A stretch of 64,000 nt of DNA, taken from NCBI RefSeq assembly GCF_000829455.1, contig NZ_JXAK01000002.1, positions 168,900 to 232,899 on the forward strand, given 5' to 3'. A model generated the notes under the pieces. That model was given only the letters and a program-made list of their open reading frames with translations, was not told the DNA's origin and did not search any database. A program made the translations under genes and the position numbers. Positions within the stretch are counted from its first letter, which is position 1. Each line of letters starts with the position of its first letter. This document shows positions 35,820 through 45,206 of the stretch, in pieces. This stretch comes from Gordoniibacillus kamchatkensis. GTDB taxonomy: Bacteria > Bacillota > Bacilli > Paenibacillales > NBRC-103111.

Positions 35820-38087
35820 TCAATATACCCGCACTTGCACGATCTCGGCGCAGTCCCCGCCGTTGGTGCGTTCCACGACGATACGCAGCTTCGAGGCATG
35901 TACTTGCTGCTCCAGCCGGTGCACCCGCCTGCGCTTGCGGTTGTCCGTCTCGCGCAATAGCGTATGCCAGACGCCGCCGCTTTCCGCCTCGATGCGATAA
36001 TCGCGAACGAGCTCGGGGATGATGTCGAACGGCGTCCGGTGATGATGCAGGTTGATCAAATCTTCATTGACGTCGTCGTTGAAAATCAGCTGAACTTCCC
36101 TAATAAGCACGGGGCCGTCCGCCCACGACAGTTCGAGGTACGCCTCCTGGCCGGACGCCAGCGGCTCCGATGCCCACAGATGCGGCTCGCCGTACGGGCG
36201 GGCGTAGCCGTCCACGGCTTTGCCGGGCGCGAACGCCTCCGTTTCCGGGTGCGCCCGGAAGCAGAATGGCCGTCGGACGAGCTGGCGCATGCTCCATTGC
36301 ACGACCGGCTGCTCGATGTCGTGGTCCTCCAGCGACTGCGACACGAGCGGCCGCTTTCCTTTCACGAAGCTGAGCACGCCGGTTTGCGGCCGGCCCGAGA
36401 CGTGCAGCGTTACCGATTCGTTCGCTTTGACGACGACGAAGGCGTTGCGGGCAGCCGAATCCGCAGCCGGCCGCCACGGGACGTCCACGCCGATCCATTG
36501 CCGCTCGCCGGCCGCAACCGGCGCACTGCCGCGCACCTCGAGCCGATGAGGCACATAGTTCTCGGCGCGGCCGGTGCTCCACACTTCGACTTCCAGCGTC
36601 GTATCGGATGCAGCGTCGACCAGCAGCTCCAGTCTTTGCAGCTCCGGTACCGCAGGCAGCAGCAGACCGACGTCGACATTCAACGGGAACGGATTGGCGG
36701 CCTGCTCGACGGCAAGCCAGCACAAGGTGCCGGACGCCGAGGCGGTCGCCGTTCGCGCCAGGTCGGAAGAGTCCCGGTTGCGCAGTCCGATGATCGAGGC
36801 GTCCTGGCGCAGCAGCGTCTGCTGCAGCTCCTCCAGCCGGCGCTCGGCAATTTCGCGTGGCGTGGCGCTATGCTGTACGGCGAGAGCCGCTCCTGTACCC
36901 GCAGCTTCGCCAATGACGGCGCACGTAGCCATGACCCGAGTCGTGCCGAAGGCGACGTGAGAAGCGCTAATGTCGCGGCCTGCGAACATCAGGTTGTCGA
37001 CATTGACCGAATAGAGCGAGCGGAACGGAATGTGGTAAATGCCGTCGGCGTGCAAGTGCTTGGAGCCGCTCTCGGTCGAGTACATCCCTTGCGGCGGATG
37101 GAGATCGATCGACCAGCCGCCGAAGGCAATGCGGTCCTCGAATTCGCGCTGGGCGATAATGTCGTTCTGATTCAGCACGTAGTCGCCGACAAAGCGGCGG
37201 TATTCCCGCTTGCCCGGCATCGAGCCGACCCATTCCAGCGTCATGTTCGCCGCATCCGGGAACGCTCCGGAGTTTTTAATATAGTCCCAGATGCCGTATA
37301 TGACCGACCACAGCTCGTCGCGGATGCGCTCGTTGTCGTGCACCGTATCCAGCTCCCCGCCCCACTCGATCCACCAGTAGTGGCACCCGTTGTCGCCGCT
37401 GCGGATGACGCGCTTCATCGGGATCGACGTCTTGGCGATGTCCTTGGCGAAGCAAGGCGGGACGTACTTGACCGGCTGTCCGGTATCCTTCGTGTAGAAC
37501 AGCAGTGTGCTGCCGAGAGTGATGTCGTCGGCAACCTCCGGGGCCCAGCTCTCGCCGTATTCGCTGCGCGCTTCACGGCCCAGCCTGTATTTGGCTCCGG
37601 CCAGAAAGCCGACGAGCCCGTCTCCGGTGCAGTCGAGAAACACCGCGCTCTCGAACCGGATGCGCCGCTCCGAGCCCATCATCCAGCCGGTGACGGCGGT
37701 AATCGTGCGCCGCCCGGCGTCGCCGCCGGCTTCCACTTCATGCACGTCGGTGTTCAGAAACAGCCGGATGTTTGGCTCCGCCTTGACCGCCTCGAGCACC
37801 GTCAAATCCCATAAGTACGGATTCCCCTCCGGGTTCCGGTACTGATTTTCCACGAACAGCTCGCCCATAATGCCCGTTTCCCGCGCGTAGCGGTTCGTGC
37901 CGTGCGCCGTCGCGCCGCATACCCACACCCGCACCTCGCTGCTTGAGTTGCCGCCGAGCACCGGCCGGTTGTTGACGAGCGCGACGGTACAGCCTAACCT
38001 GGCCGCGGCGATCGCCGCGCAGACGCCGGCCAGCCCGCCGCCGACGACGGTGATGTCCGTCCGTACCGTTTCGTTCCTCATCGCCAT
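35820..38087 (-). CDS. FAD-dependent oxidoreductase (FAD_oxidored family)
   Basis: 755 residues starting MAMRNETVRTDITVVGGGLA, with the dinucleotide-binding GGGLAG at 17-22 and LVNNRPVLGGNSSSEVR, the hallmark of the PF12831-type FAD proteins. About 430 residues form the flavin domain (FLDCTGDGLVGFLAGA near 170, NLMFAGRDISASHVAFGTTR near 360). The C-terminal 300 residues are beta-rich, like the accessory domains of polysaccharide-related members. These proteins often sit beside sugar-degradation genes, but the reaction is unknown. No signal peptide. Divergent from the AraC gene at 38212, which probably controls it. Confidence 0.85.
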   Translation of the reverse strand: MAMRNETVRTDITVVGGGLAGVCAAIAAARLGCTVALVNNRPVLGGNSSSEVRVWVCGATAHGTNRYARETGIMGELFVENQYRNPEGNPYLWDLTVLEAVKAEPNIRLFLNTDVHEVEAGGDAGRRTITAVTGWMMGSERRIRFESAVFLDCTGDGLVGFLAGAKYRLGREARSEYGESWAPEVADDITLGSTLLFYTKDTGQPVKYVPPCFAKDIAKTSIPMKRVIRSGDNGCHYWWIEWGGELDTVHDNERIRDELWSVIYGIWDYIKNSGAFPDAANMTLEWVGSMPGKREYRRFVGDYVLNQNDIIAQREFEDRIAFGGWSIDLHPPQGMYSTESGSKHLHADGIYHIPFRSLYSVNVDNLMFAGRDISASHVAFGTTRVMATCAVIGEAAGTGAALAVQHSATPREIAERRLEELQQTLLRQDASIIGLRNRDSSDLARTATASASGTLCWLAVEQAANPFPLNVDVGLLLPAVPELQRLELLVDAASDTTLEVEVWSTGRAENYVPHRLEVRGSAPVAAGERQWIGVDVPWRPAADSAARNAFVVVKANESVTLHVSGRPQTGVLSFVKGKRPLVSQSLEDHDIEQPVVQWSMRQLVRRPFCFRAHPETEAFAPGKAVDGYARPYGEPHLWASEPLASGQEAYLELSWADGPVLIREVQLIFNDDVNEDLINLHHHRTPFDIIPELVRDYRIEAESGGVWHTLLRETDNRKRRRVHRLEQQVHASKLRIVVERTNGGDCAEIVQVRVY

Positions 38088-38211
38088 CACACCTTCCTGG
38101 CATATCCGTTATTTCGAAACACCTTCATTCTAAAAGAAGTTATGGCAATATGTAATGCACGGAATTATCATAGACATATACATAATTTCAAACAAATTTG
38201 GGGGCGTTGCG

Positions 38212-39027
38212 ATGCAAGGCAGAGGCTTCGAATACCGTCCTGCGGCCGTATCGCATGTGTATTGGCGGCAAAAGCGGGAGTTTCAGCTGCCGTCCGACAC
38301 GTATGCCGATTGGGTGCTGTTTGCGGTGACAGCGGGTCGGTTCCGCTACAAGATCGGCGAAGCAGAAGGGGAGGCAGGGTTCGGCGACGCCGTCTTCTGC
38401 CCCCCGCACGTTCCGTTCGAACGCCAGGTCGTCGATCCGGTTTCGTTTCATTTCTATACGTTTCGGTGGCGCGCTGCAGACGAACTACTACACCGGGGCA
38501 CCGACGCGCAGGAACCGCGCCCGTGCGGAGGCGTCGCTTTCGCCGACCATGAGCGGTTGTCATCGACATACGCCTACTTGCAGCAAGCCCAGCATTTCGA
38601 AGTGGGACAGCGCATCGCTTCGGTTGAGGCGCTGTTCTGCGATTTATGGCACCAGCTTTGCCTCGAAGGGGCGCTGGCGCGCCGGCCGGAAACAAAGCGC
38701 GTGCCGGACGAAGCGATGGCCGAGGCGGCCCGGTGGATTCGCAAGCACGCTTTCGAGGCGCTGCGGCTGAAGGAATACGCGGCGTCGGCGAAGCTAAGCC
38801 CGGTGCAGCTGACGAGACGTTTTCGCAGCGCATGGGGGCAAACGCCGATGGAATACGTCACTTCGCTGCGGCTGGAGAAGGCGAAGACGCTTTTGCTGGA
38901 AACGCGCCTGACGCTCGACGACATCGCCGCCGAATGCGGGTACGAGAACGGCTTCTACTTGAGCCGCATGTTCATGAAAAAGCTGCGCGTGAGCCCGTCT
39001 CAGTACCGCAGCCTGCATAGGCTGTAA
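38212..39027 (+). CDS. AraC-family regulator with cupin sensor domain
   Basis: 271 residues starting MQGRGFEYRPAAVSHVYWRQ, TTGGGGGC upstream. N-terminal cupin-like ligand domain (about 1-150, FGDAVFCPPHVPFERQV) and C-terminal AraC domain with two HTHs (LKEYAASAKLSPVQLTRRFR; IAAECGYENGFYLSRMFMKK). The 125-base spacer to the divergent FAD oxidoreductase gene contains AT-rich promoter-like sequence, so autoregulation and control of that gene are likely. Confidence 0.9.
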   Translation: MQGRGFEYRPAAVSHVYWRQKREFQLPSDTYADWVLFAVTAGRFRYKIGEAEGEAGFGDAVFCPPHVPFERQVVDPVSFHFYTFRWRAADELLHRGTDAQEPRPCGGVAFADHERLSSTYAYLQQAQHFEVGQRIASVEALFCDLWHQLCLEGALARRPETKRVPDEAMAEAARWIRKHAFEALRLKEYAASAKLSPVQLTRRFRSAWGQTPMEYVTSLRLEKAKTLLLETRLTLDDIAAECGYENGFYLSRMFMKKLRVSPSQYRSLHRL

Positions 39028-39505
39028 ACTTGGCAAGCAGCGCTGGTGCGGCATAAGCAAGAGGTGCAGCTTAAAACCATCGTTGCTTAACTGATACGGT
39101 CTAGTCTCCTGACCGGCTGCTGTTGCTGGAAAACGTCCCTTTAATATGGCCTACATTCTTGAATTGAGGCGCGTTAGCTGGAAAACCTCATGTTAAATCG
39201 CCCGTTTCTCCTGAGTTCCGAGGACCTCGTTTGAATTAGCAGTACATTTTCCATGCAATTGAATTGAAACTCTAGAAACAGAATGATTAGCGGGAGGAAT
39301 TCATTCCAGATAACCTAATATCGGGACTTCTTCCATGGACTGCTCGTTTCGGGCAACAACTTATATATAAAACGCAAGCACGATTGTAGGGATAAAAAAG
39401 CAAATTCACTGCATATTTCGCCAGCGGAGAACATGATACAATAATATTTTGAAAGCGCGTACATTACCGGTGGGCGAAGCGCGATGATGCGGAGGAGGGT
39501 CTTAA
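39028..39505. other. intergenic region with degenerate repeats and a cre-like site
   Basis: No gene seen. Two copies of a degenerate unit (GCTGGAAAACGTCCCTTTAA at about 39124 and AGCTGGAAAACCTCATGTTA at about 39178) match the repeat family found at 51.3-51.7 kb. TGAAAGCGCGTACA (39450-39463) differs from the cre consensus at one position and lies 43 bases upstream of the regulator gene of cluster D, just after an extended -10 (TGATACAAT at 39434-39442). Confidence 0.45.
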
Positions 39506-41054
39506 GTGAATGGCGAAACGTTGACCGTACTCGTTGTCGACGACGAGCTCCCGCTCCGGCAGGAGCTGCGTCTGTTTCCGTGGGAGGAGAAAGGATTCGA
39601 GCTGGTAGGCGAAGCGGCGAACGGGGAAGAGGCGCTCGCATTTTGCCGCAATTTCCCTCCGGACATCGTCATTACCGATATAACGATGCCGGTTATGGAC
39701 GGGCTCAGTTTATATCGCCAACTTAAAGAAGAATCGCCTCTGACGCAAGTCGTGCTATTGACTTGCCATTCCGACTTTGCTTATGCGCGGGAAGCGCTCC
39801 AGCTCGGCGCCGTCGAATATTTGGTGAAGGTTATGATGGAGGAGCGGGATTTGGAGGCGGCTCTGGCCAAAGCGAAGGAAGCGCACTATCGCGCCAAATC
39901 GCTGCGCCGGAAAGAAGCCGAAGAATGCCGGTGGCGGATGTTCGAGGAGCTGCTGCAGTCGGAGCCGGCGGAGGGACAAGAAGGCCGGCTCGCCGATTTT
40001 TTCGCGTCCCGTTTTGGCTTGAAGGCTCCTTACAGAATGACCGCACTGCACGTCGAAGCCGGAAAATCGGACCGCCCCCCTGTAAGACGAATGGTCGAAG
40101 ACGTGCTCACCTCGCTGGAGCAACCGCATCAGCCTTTTGTGTGGCTGCCTTCCAAAGACGGGGTGTATCTGCTGCTGTTCGGACCGGAGGGGCAGCACCC
40201 GGCAACGCTGCGCACCCGCTTGGAGTCGGTCGCGGCAGCCGTTAGCGGGAAGCTCGAGAGGAGCGCTTCCTGGTCTGACGCCGTCCGCGTTTACACCGTC
40301 GTCAGCGAGCCTGTCCGGGAGCCGGCGGATTTGGCCGACGCGTATCGATTCGTAACGGAGGAGCACCCTCACCGCTTCTACGATCTGGGCGGGAAAGTAT
40401 TTATCGGCGGCCGGACAGCAGCGGAACCGGTCTCCGAAGAAGCGGTGTCCGAGATGAGCGAGAAGCTGAGGCAGACCAAGGGGGACCGGGCCAGGCTGAT
40501 CGACTGTTTGCGCGGCGAGCTCCCGAGATGGGCGCTCAAGCATCGGCTGCCGCCGGATATTTTGAAAAGCCTTGTTTTGGATTGGAGACGCCTCTGGACA
40601 GGCGCGGGCGCGGGTGCCGAGAAGTCGGGTGGAGAAACGGGCGGAAACGGCTCATTCCATCCTCCGGGCGCGGACGCTGAGCGAAATGACGGCGGCGGTC
40701 ATCCGCGAAGTGGAAAGCGGAAACGGCCCTAAGGTGTTGGAACGAAGGGAAATCGTACAGTCCAAAGCGTTCATCGAAGCCAACTTGCACAAATCGCTCA
40801 GCCTGTCGCTTGTCGCCGAAGAGGTTGGACTGAGCGCGCATTATTTGAGCCGGCTGTTCCGGGAGGAGACTGGCTGTTCCTTTCACGACTACGTCACGCA
40901 AACAAGAATCAAGCGCGCCGTCCATTTGCTGCGAACGACTTCGATGCGCGTGTACGAGGTGGCAAATGCGGTCGGCATGCCGAGCTACCGGTACTTCAGC
41001 GCAACGTTCCGCGAGCACACCGGTGCGTCGCCGACGGAATACAAAAGGGGGTAA
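39506..41054 (+). pseudogene. YesN-type response regulator (cluster D), frameshifted
   Basis: About 516 residues from a GTG with GGAGGAGGG upstream. Receiver with Asp58 in VITDITMPVMDG and lysine in YLVKVM, a middle region, then after a shift near 40600-40625 the C-terminal HTHs (LSLVAEEVGLSAHYLSRLFR; ANAVGMPSYRYFSATFREHT). In this cluster the regulator precedes the kinase, the reverse of clusters A-C. The middle region is shorter than in the others. Confidence 0.85.
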
Positions 41055-41059
41055 CCGCC

Positions 41060-42846
41060 ATGCTGCGCTGGGTCAATCGCTGGAGCATGGCCACCAAGCA
41101 GTTCCTGCTCCTCTTTCTCGTCACGTTCACTCTATTCGCCTTTCTGGCCGCCAACAACTACAGCCGCGCCGCAGACCTGTTCAAGCGGCAAATCGTCGAC
41201 GACGCGCAGCTGCTTATCGCCCGCACGAATCAATTCCTGGACACTTATCTGGACAACGGGCAAAACATCCTGCTCCTGCTTTCTTCCAACATCGATTTGC
41301 TGAAATCGAGCGACAACAAGACGGTGGAGGACTTTCTGCGGTCTGTCGCCGAGAATAACAGCACGACGGTCAAGACGGTATATATCATGCGCTCCGACGG
41401 CCGAGTGTTCAGCAATTCGCAGGTGTTCTACGAGGTGCTGGGCAATCCGATGCTGACGCAGCTGTACGCCATGGCCCAAAACAATATGTACTCGATCGTG
41501 AGCCAGCCTTACCGGTCCCCGCAATCCGGCGATACGGTGGCGATCGCCAGCCCCATTTTTGATAAGCAAAGACAACGGGTCGGCGTCGCGTCGTGGAGCT
41601 GAATTTGGAGAAGCTGACCGCCAAGCTGGCCGAGCTGACGCAGCAAAATCAAACGTTCGTGCTGCTGTCCGACAAAAACGAGCTGGTGCTGTACGACAAA
41701 AACACGGAGCTGCTGCCGAGCAAAAAGCACTCGTATCTGACGGAGCTCCCGGAGCAGTTCGTGAGCTACCTCGGCGAGCTTCCGATCGGCAAAGGCCAGG
41801 CGGACGGACCGAAGGGGCGGCTGGCCGTCATGAAATCGGGGCAAAACCGGCTCGGCTGGTCGCTCATTTTTTTCATTAAAGAAAGCTATTTTTATCAAAA
41901 TATCGCCACCTTGTACAGCAATTATCAGAACGTCGCCGTCGTCATGCTGGCCGTGCTGCTGCTTGCGGCGTTCGCAATGTCGAGGCTGATGACGCACCCG
42001 ATCCGGATGCTGGCGACGCGCATGGACCGCGTCCGCGATATGGCGGTCGTGCCGAGCTTGCCGGTGCGCCGGGACGACGAGATCGGACGGCTGACCCGCA
42101 GCTTTAACGCCATGATGGAGCGAATTCGCGATCTGCTGGTGGAAACGAAAACGATGGAAGCGCGCAAAAAGGAGCTGGAGCTGAAAATGCTACAAAGCCA
42201 GATCGCGCCCCATTTCTTGTACAATACGCTGGCGTGCATCGGAAGCTTGGCCCGGCAGCACCGTAGCGACGAAGTGAAGGAAACGATACGAGCGCTGGTG
42301 GGAGTGCTGAAATTCAGCTTTGACAAAACGACGGAATTCGTCAGCGCCGAGGAAGAGCTGGAAGGATTGCAGCAATATTTGAAAATCCAGCAAACGCGTT
42401 ACGGCGATACGTTCGCCTTCTCCTCGCGCATCGAGCCTGCGGTGAATAGCTGCGCGATCCTCAAGCTGACGCTGCAGCCGATCGTGGAAAACGCGATTTT
42501 CCACGGCATTGCGCCGTCCGGCCGGCGCGGGCGCATTACGTTGCGGGGTGAAGTGCGGCGCGGCTTGCTCCGGTTCGTCATCCGCGACAACGGCGTCGGC
42601 ATGGACCGTGAGCGGCTGAGCCAAGTGCTGCAGGGCGGCGCCTCCGCAATGCCGAAGGAGCGTTTTACCGGCATCGGGCTGCATAACGTGCATGAGCGCA
42701 TTCGGCTGCACTTCGGAGAGGAGTACGGCGTCAAAGTGCGGAGCGTCAAAAATGCCGGCACCGTCGTCGTCATCGAGCTGCCGGCCATTGCCCACGACCG
42801 CTCCGGCGCAGACCGGGGAGAGGAACGGATGCATTCTCATGCTTAG
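41060..42846 (+). pseudogene. YesM-type sensor histidine kinase (cluster D), frameshifted
   Basis: About 595 residues. Start five bases after the regulator stop. First span at 12-32 (FLLLFLVTFTLFAFLAANNY), extracellular sensor, second span near 293-312, HAMP, and kinase core QSQIAPHFLYNTLACIGSLA, where the usual asparagine before PHFLYNTL is alanine. HATPase box NAIFHGIAPSG and DNGVGMDRERL. The break is at about 41586-41592 in GTCGCGTCG; one base is missing and repair restores VGV-VVELNLEKL. Confidence 0.85.
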
Positions 42847-42952
42847 GAGATGTGCCGGACGGCAAGGGCTGCGCTGCGGGCCCGAAAATGAACCACCGGC
42901 CTATCATCCCGAGCGGATGGAACGCGGCTTTAAAAGTCGTCTCTCAGGCGGA

Positions 42953-43105
42953 GCGGAGGATGGGAATGTAGGCCTTGGAGCGGAACGTGCGCCTTTGAAC
43001 TCGTGTTCCCACTATGTTTTCCAATTCGAGGGAACACGAGTGTGGGCGAAGCCGGAGACTCACATTCTTAGGTCCGCAGCGCAGCCCTACTTTCTCAGAC
43101 AGCCT
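42953..43105 (+). repeat. structured dispersed element, copy A
   Basis: 153 bases that recur at 51487-51654. Conserved parts: GCGGAGGATGGGAATGT at the 5' end, the CCTTTGAACTCGTGTTCC block, GAACACGAGTG then GGGCGAAGCCGGAGACTCAC, and GCAGCCCTACTTTCTC at the 3' end. CTCGTGTTCCC (43000-43010) pairs with GGGAACACGAG (43030-43040), and the outer ends pair weakly (GAATGT with ACATTC). Sits between kinase D and the permeases, where there is otherwise no gene (42847-43289). Confidence 0.8.
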
Positions 43106-43194
43106 GCATCTCCTGGTTCATTTCCAGCCTTCACTCCGCATGTATCCTCCAAACCCATTCCCAGTTGCAAGCTGAGGTCCTATTTTGACAAAAA

Positions 43195-43230
43195 CGCTGC
43201 ATAGTGCAGCGCTTGCCATACCGGTATAAT
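43195..43230 (+). promoter_or_regulatory. promoter with upstream palindrome before the cluster D permeases
   Basis: CGCTGCA TAG TGCAGCG (43195-43211) is a perfect inverted repeat placed where the -35 should be, followed by TATAAT at 43225-43230. There is no good -35, as expected for an activator-dependent promoter. A weak cre-like sequence (TGAAAGCGCAACCA, two mismatches) follows at 43240-43253. Candidate target of the cluster D regulator. Confidence 0.5.
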
Positions 43231-43289
43231 GCAATCACATGAAAGCGCAACCATTACACGCCGGCTGCCGGCGAACGAGGTGACACATA

Positions 43290-44261
43290 ATGGAGCAACC
43301 GATCGGCATAGCGGACACCGCCGTCGCCCGCGCGTCCCGACGAACGGCGAGGCCGCCGCGCGGCTGGAAGTACGTATGGCAGTTCAGGGCGATGTACATG
43401 ATGCTCCTGCCGGGCGTGGCGTTCTATCTTTTGTTCAGGTACGTTCCCATGTACGGGATCATTATCGCCTTCAAAGACTTCAACATGGCCAGCGGCATTA
43501 TGGGCAGCCCGTGGGCGCAGCCTTGGGACAAACATTTTGCCCAGTTCTTTCAGTCGCCGTACTTTGCCCAGCTGCTGACGAATACGTTCCTGATCAGCTT
43601 GTACAAGCTCGTATTCGGCGCGCTGCCGCCGATCCTGTTCGCCATCGTGCTGAACGAATGCCGCGTGCGCTGGTTCAAATCGCTCATTCAGACGCTGACG
43701 TACATGCCGCATTTTCTGTCGTGGGTTATCATTTACGGCATTTTGCTGGCGCTTTTGTCGCAAAGCTCCGGTCTCGTCAATCATTGGATAACGGAAGCCG
43801 GGGGGAAGGCGATTCCTTTCCTGACGTCGACCGACTACTTCCGCTCGCTGCTCGTCGGCTCGGAAGTGTGGCAAAATCTCGGCTGGGGCGCGATCATTTA
43901 TTTGGCGGCGATGGCAGGCATCGACCCGACGCTGTACGAAGCGGCCAAAGTAGATGGAGCGGGGCGGCTGCGCATGATTTGGCACATTACGCTGCCCGGC
44001 ATACGGAGCGTGATCGTCATGCTGCTCATTTTGCGGCTCGGGCACATTTTGGATGCGGGCTTCGAGCAAATCTACATCATGTACAACATCCAGGTGTATC
44101 CGGTGGCGGATATTCTCGACACTTGGGTTTTCCGCACCGGACTGCAGCAGCTCAATTTCAGCCTGGCTGCGGCGGTGGGGCTGTTCAAGGCGGCGATCGG
44201 CCTGGTGCTGGTGCTGATCTCCAATCGAATCGCCAAAAGGTGGGGGGACGGAATATGGTGA
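43290..44261 (+). CDS. ABC transporter permease, LplB-like (cluster D)
   Basis: 323 residues starting MEQPIGIADTAVARASRRTA, with GAGGTG upstream. Six spans. YVPMYGIIIAFKDFNMASGI and the EAA loop YEAAKVDGAGRLRMIWHITL are characteristic of the LplB/YtePQ-type importers of Paenibacillus that take up complex oligosaccharides. Overlaps its partner by seven bases. Confidence 0.92.
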   Translation: MEQPIGIADTAVARASRRTARPPRGWKYVWQFRAMYMMLLPGVAFYLLFRYVPMYGIIIAFKDFNMASGIMGSPWAQPWDKHFAQFFQSPYFAQLLTNTFLISLYKLVFGALPPILFAIVLNECRVRWFKSLIQTLTYMPHFLSWVIIYGILLALLSQSSGLVNHWITEAGGKAIPFLTSTDYFRSLLVGSEVWQNLGWGAIIYLAAMAGIDPTLYEAAKVDGAGRLRMIWHITLPGIRSVIVMLLILRLGHILDAGFEQIYIMYNIQVYPVADILDTWVFRTGLQQLNFSLAAAVGLFKAAIGLVLVLISNRIAKRWGDGIW

Positions 44262-45115
44262 GAAGCGCCGAAGATCGCATTGTGGGCGCGGTTACGGTCG
44301 TGATTTTGGCTCTGTGCGGCGCGGCTGTCGTCTTTCCGCTGCTGTACGTCGTCTCCGTCTCCGTTACGCCGATCGGCGAAGTGCTGAAGAACGGCGGCTT
44401 CATTTTGCTGCCGAGGGAAATTACGTTTGCCGCTTATGCGAAGCTGCTAGGCGATTCCGGCATCCCGCGGGCGCTCGCCGTTACCGTCTATATTACGATT
44501 GTCGGGACTTTGCTGAATATCGCCGTTACGGCGTTGATGGCATACCCGCTAAGCCGCAAAAAGCTGCCCGGCCGCAGCGCTTTCCTGCTGATGGTCGTGT
44601 TCACGCTGCTGTTTAGCGGCGGCATCATTCCGACCTATCTTGTCGTCAAATCCGTCGGCTTGCTGAATTCGCTATGGGCGCTCATTTTTCCGAACCTGGT
44701 ATGGAGCTTCAACGTCCTCATCGTCAAAAGCTTTTTCGAGCAGCTGCCGGAGGAGCTGTTCGAATCGGCCCGCATCGACGGCGCCCGCGAATTCCGGGTG
44801 CTGTGGCAAATCGCGCTGCCGCTCTCGGTGCCGGTGATGCTGACCGTTTCGCTGTTTTACGCCGTCGGGCATTGGAACGAATTTTTCCAGGCGATCATGT
44901 ACGTGACGGACAGGACGCTCTTCCCGCTTCAGGTCATTGTCCGGGAAATATTGATTCAGTCCCAGCAGCCTTTGGAAAACGCCGACAATTTGACGCCGAC
45001 CGAGACGCTGCAAATGGCGTCGGTCGTCATGGCGAGCTTGCCGATCATTGCCGTGTATCCGTTTATCCAGAAACATTTTACGAAGGGCATGCTGCTCGGT
45101 TCCATCAAAGGTTGA
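44255..45115 (+). CDS. ABC transporter permease, LplC/YtcP-like (cluster D)
   Basis: 286 residues starting MVRSAEDRIVGAVTVVILAL. Six spans, RKKLPGRSAFLLMVVFTLLF then SGGIIPTYLVVKSVGLLNSL, typical of YtcP/LplC, EAA loop LFESARIDGAREFRVLWQIA, and C-terminus FTKGMLLGSIKG. A long upstream in-frame extension lies inside the LplB-like gene and is rejected. Confidence 0.93.
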   Translation: MVRSAEDRIVGAVTVVILALCGAAVVFPLLYVVSVSVTPIGEVLKNGGFILLPREITFAAYAKLLGDSGIPRALAVTVYITIVGTLLNIAVTALMAYPLSRKKLPGRSAFLLMVVFTLLFSGGIIPTYLVVKSVGLLNSLWALIFPNLVWSFNVLIVKSFFEQLPEELFESARIDGAREFRVLWQIALPLSVPVMLTVSLFYAVGHWNEFFQAIMYVTDRTLFPLQVIVREILIQSQQPLENADNLTPTETLQMASVVMASLPIIAVYPFIQKHFTKGMLLGSIKG

Positions 45116-45206
45116 AGCGGCCAAAGCTTCGTTGACCTGCAGGGACGAAGACTTGGTCCGTATCAATACATCACCACATTACGCCAAGAAAGAAGGGGTT
45201 AAGCCG

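Noticed and set aside
35964..37814. 616-codon open frame on the plus strand
   Set aside because: Exact shadow of the FAD oxidoreductase gene, with arginine-rich meaningless sequence.
43229..44254. N-terminal extension of the LplC-like permease
   Set aside because: The extension runs through the LplB-like gene in another frame and has no membrane pattern. The ATG at 44255 overlaps the upstream stop as usual.
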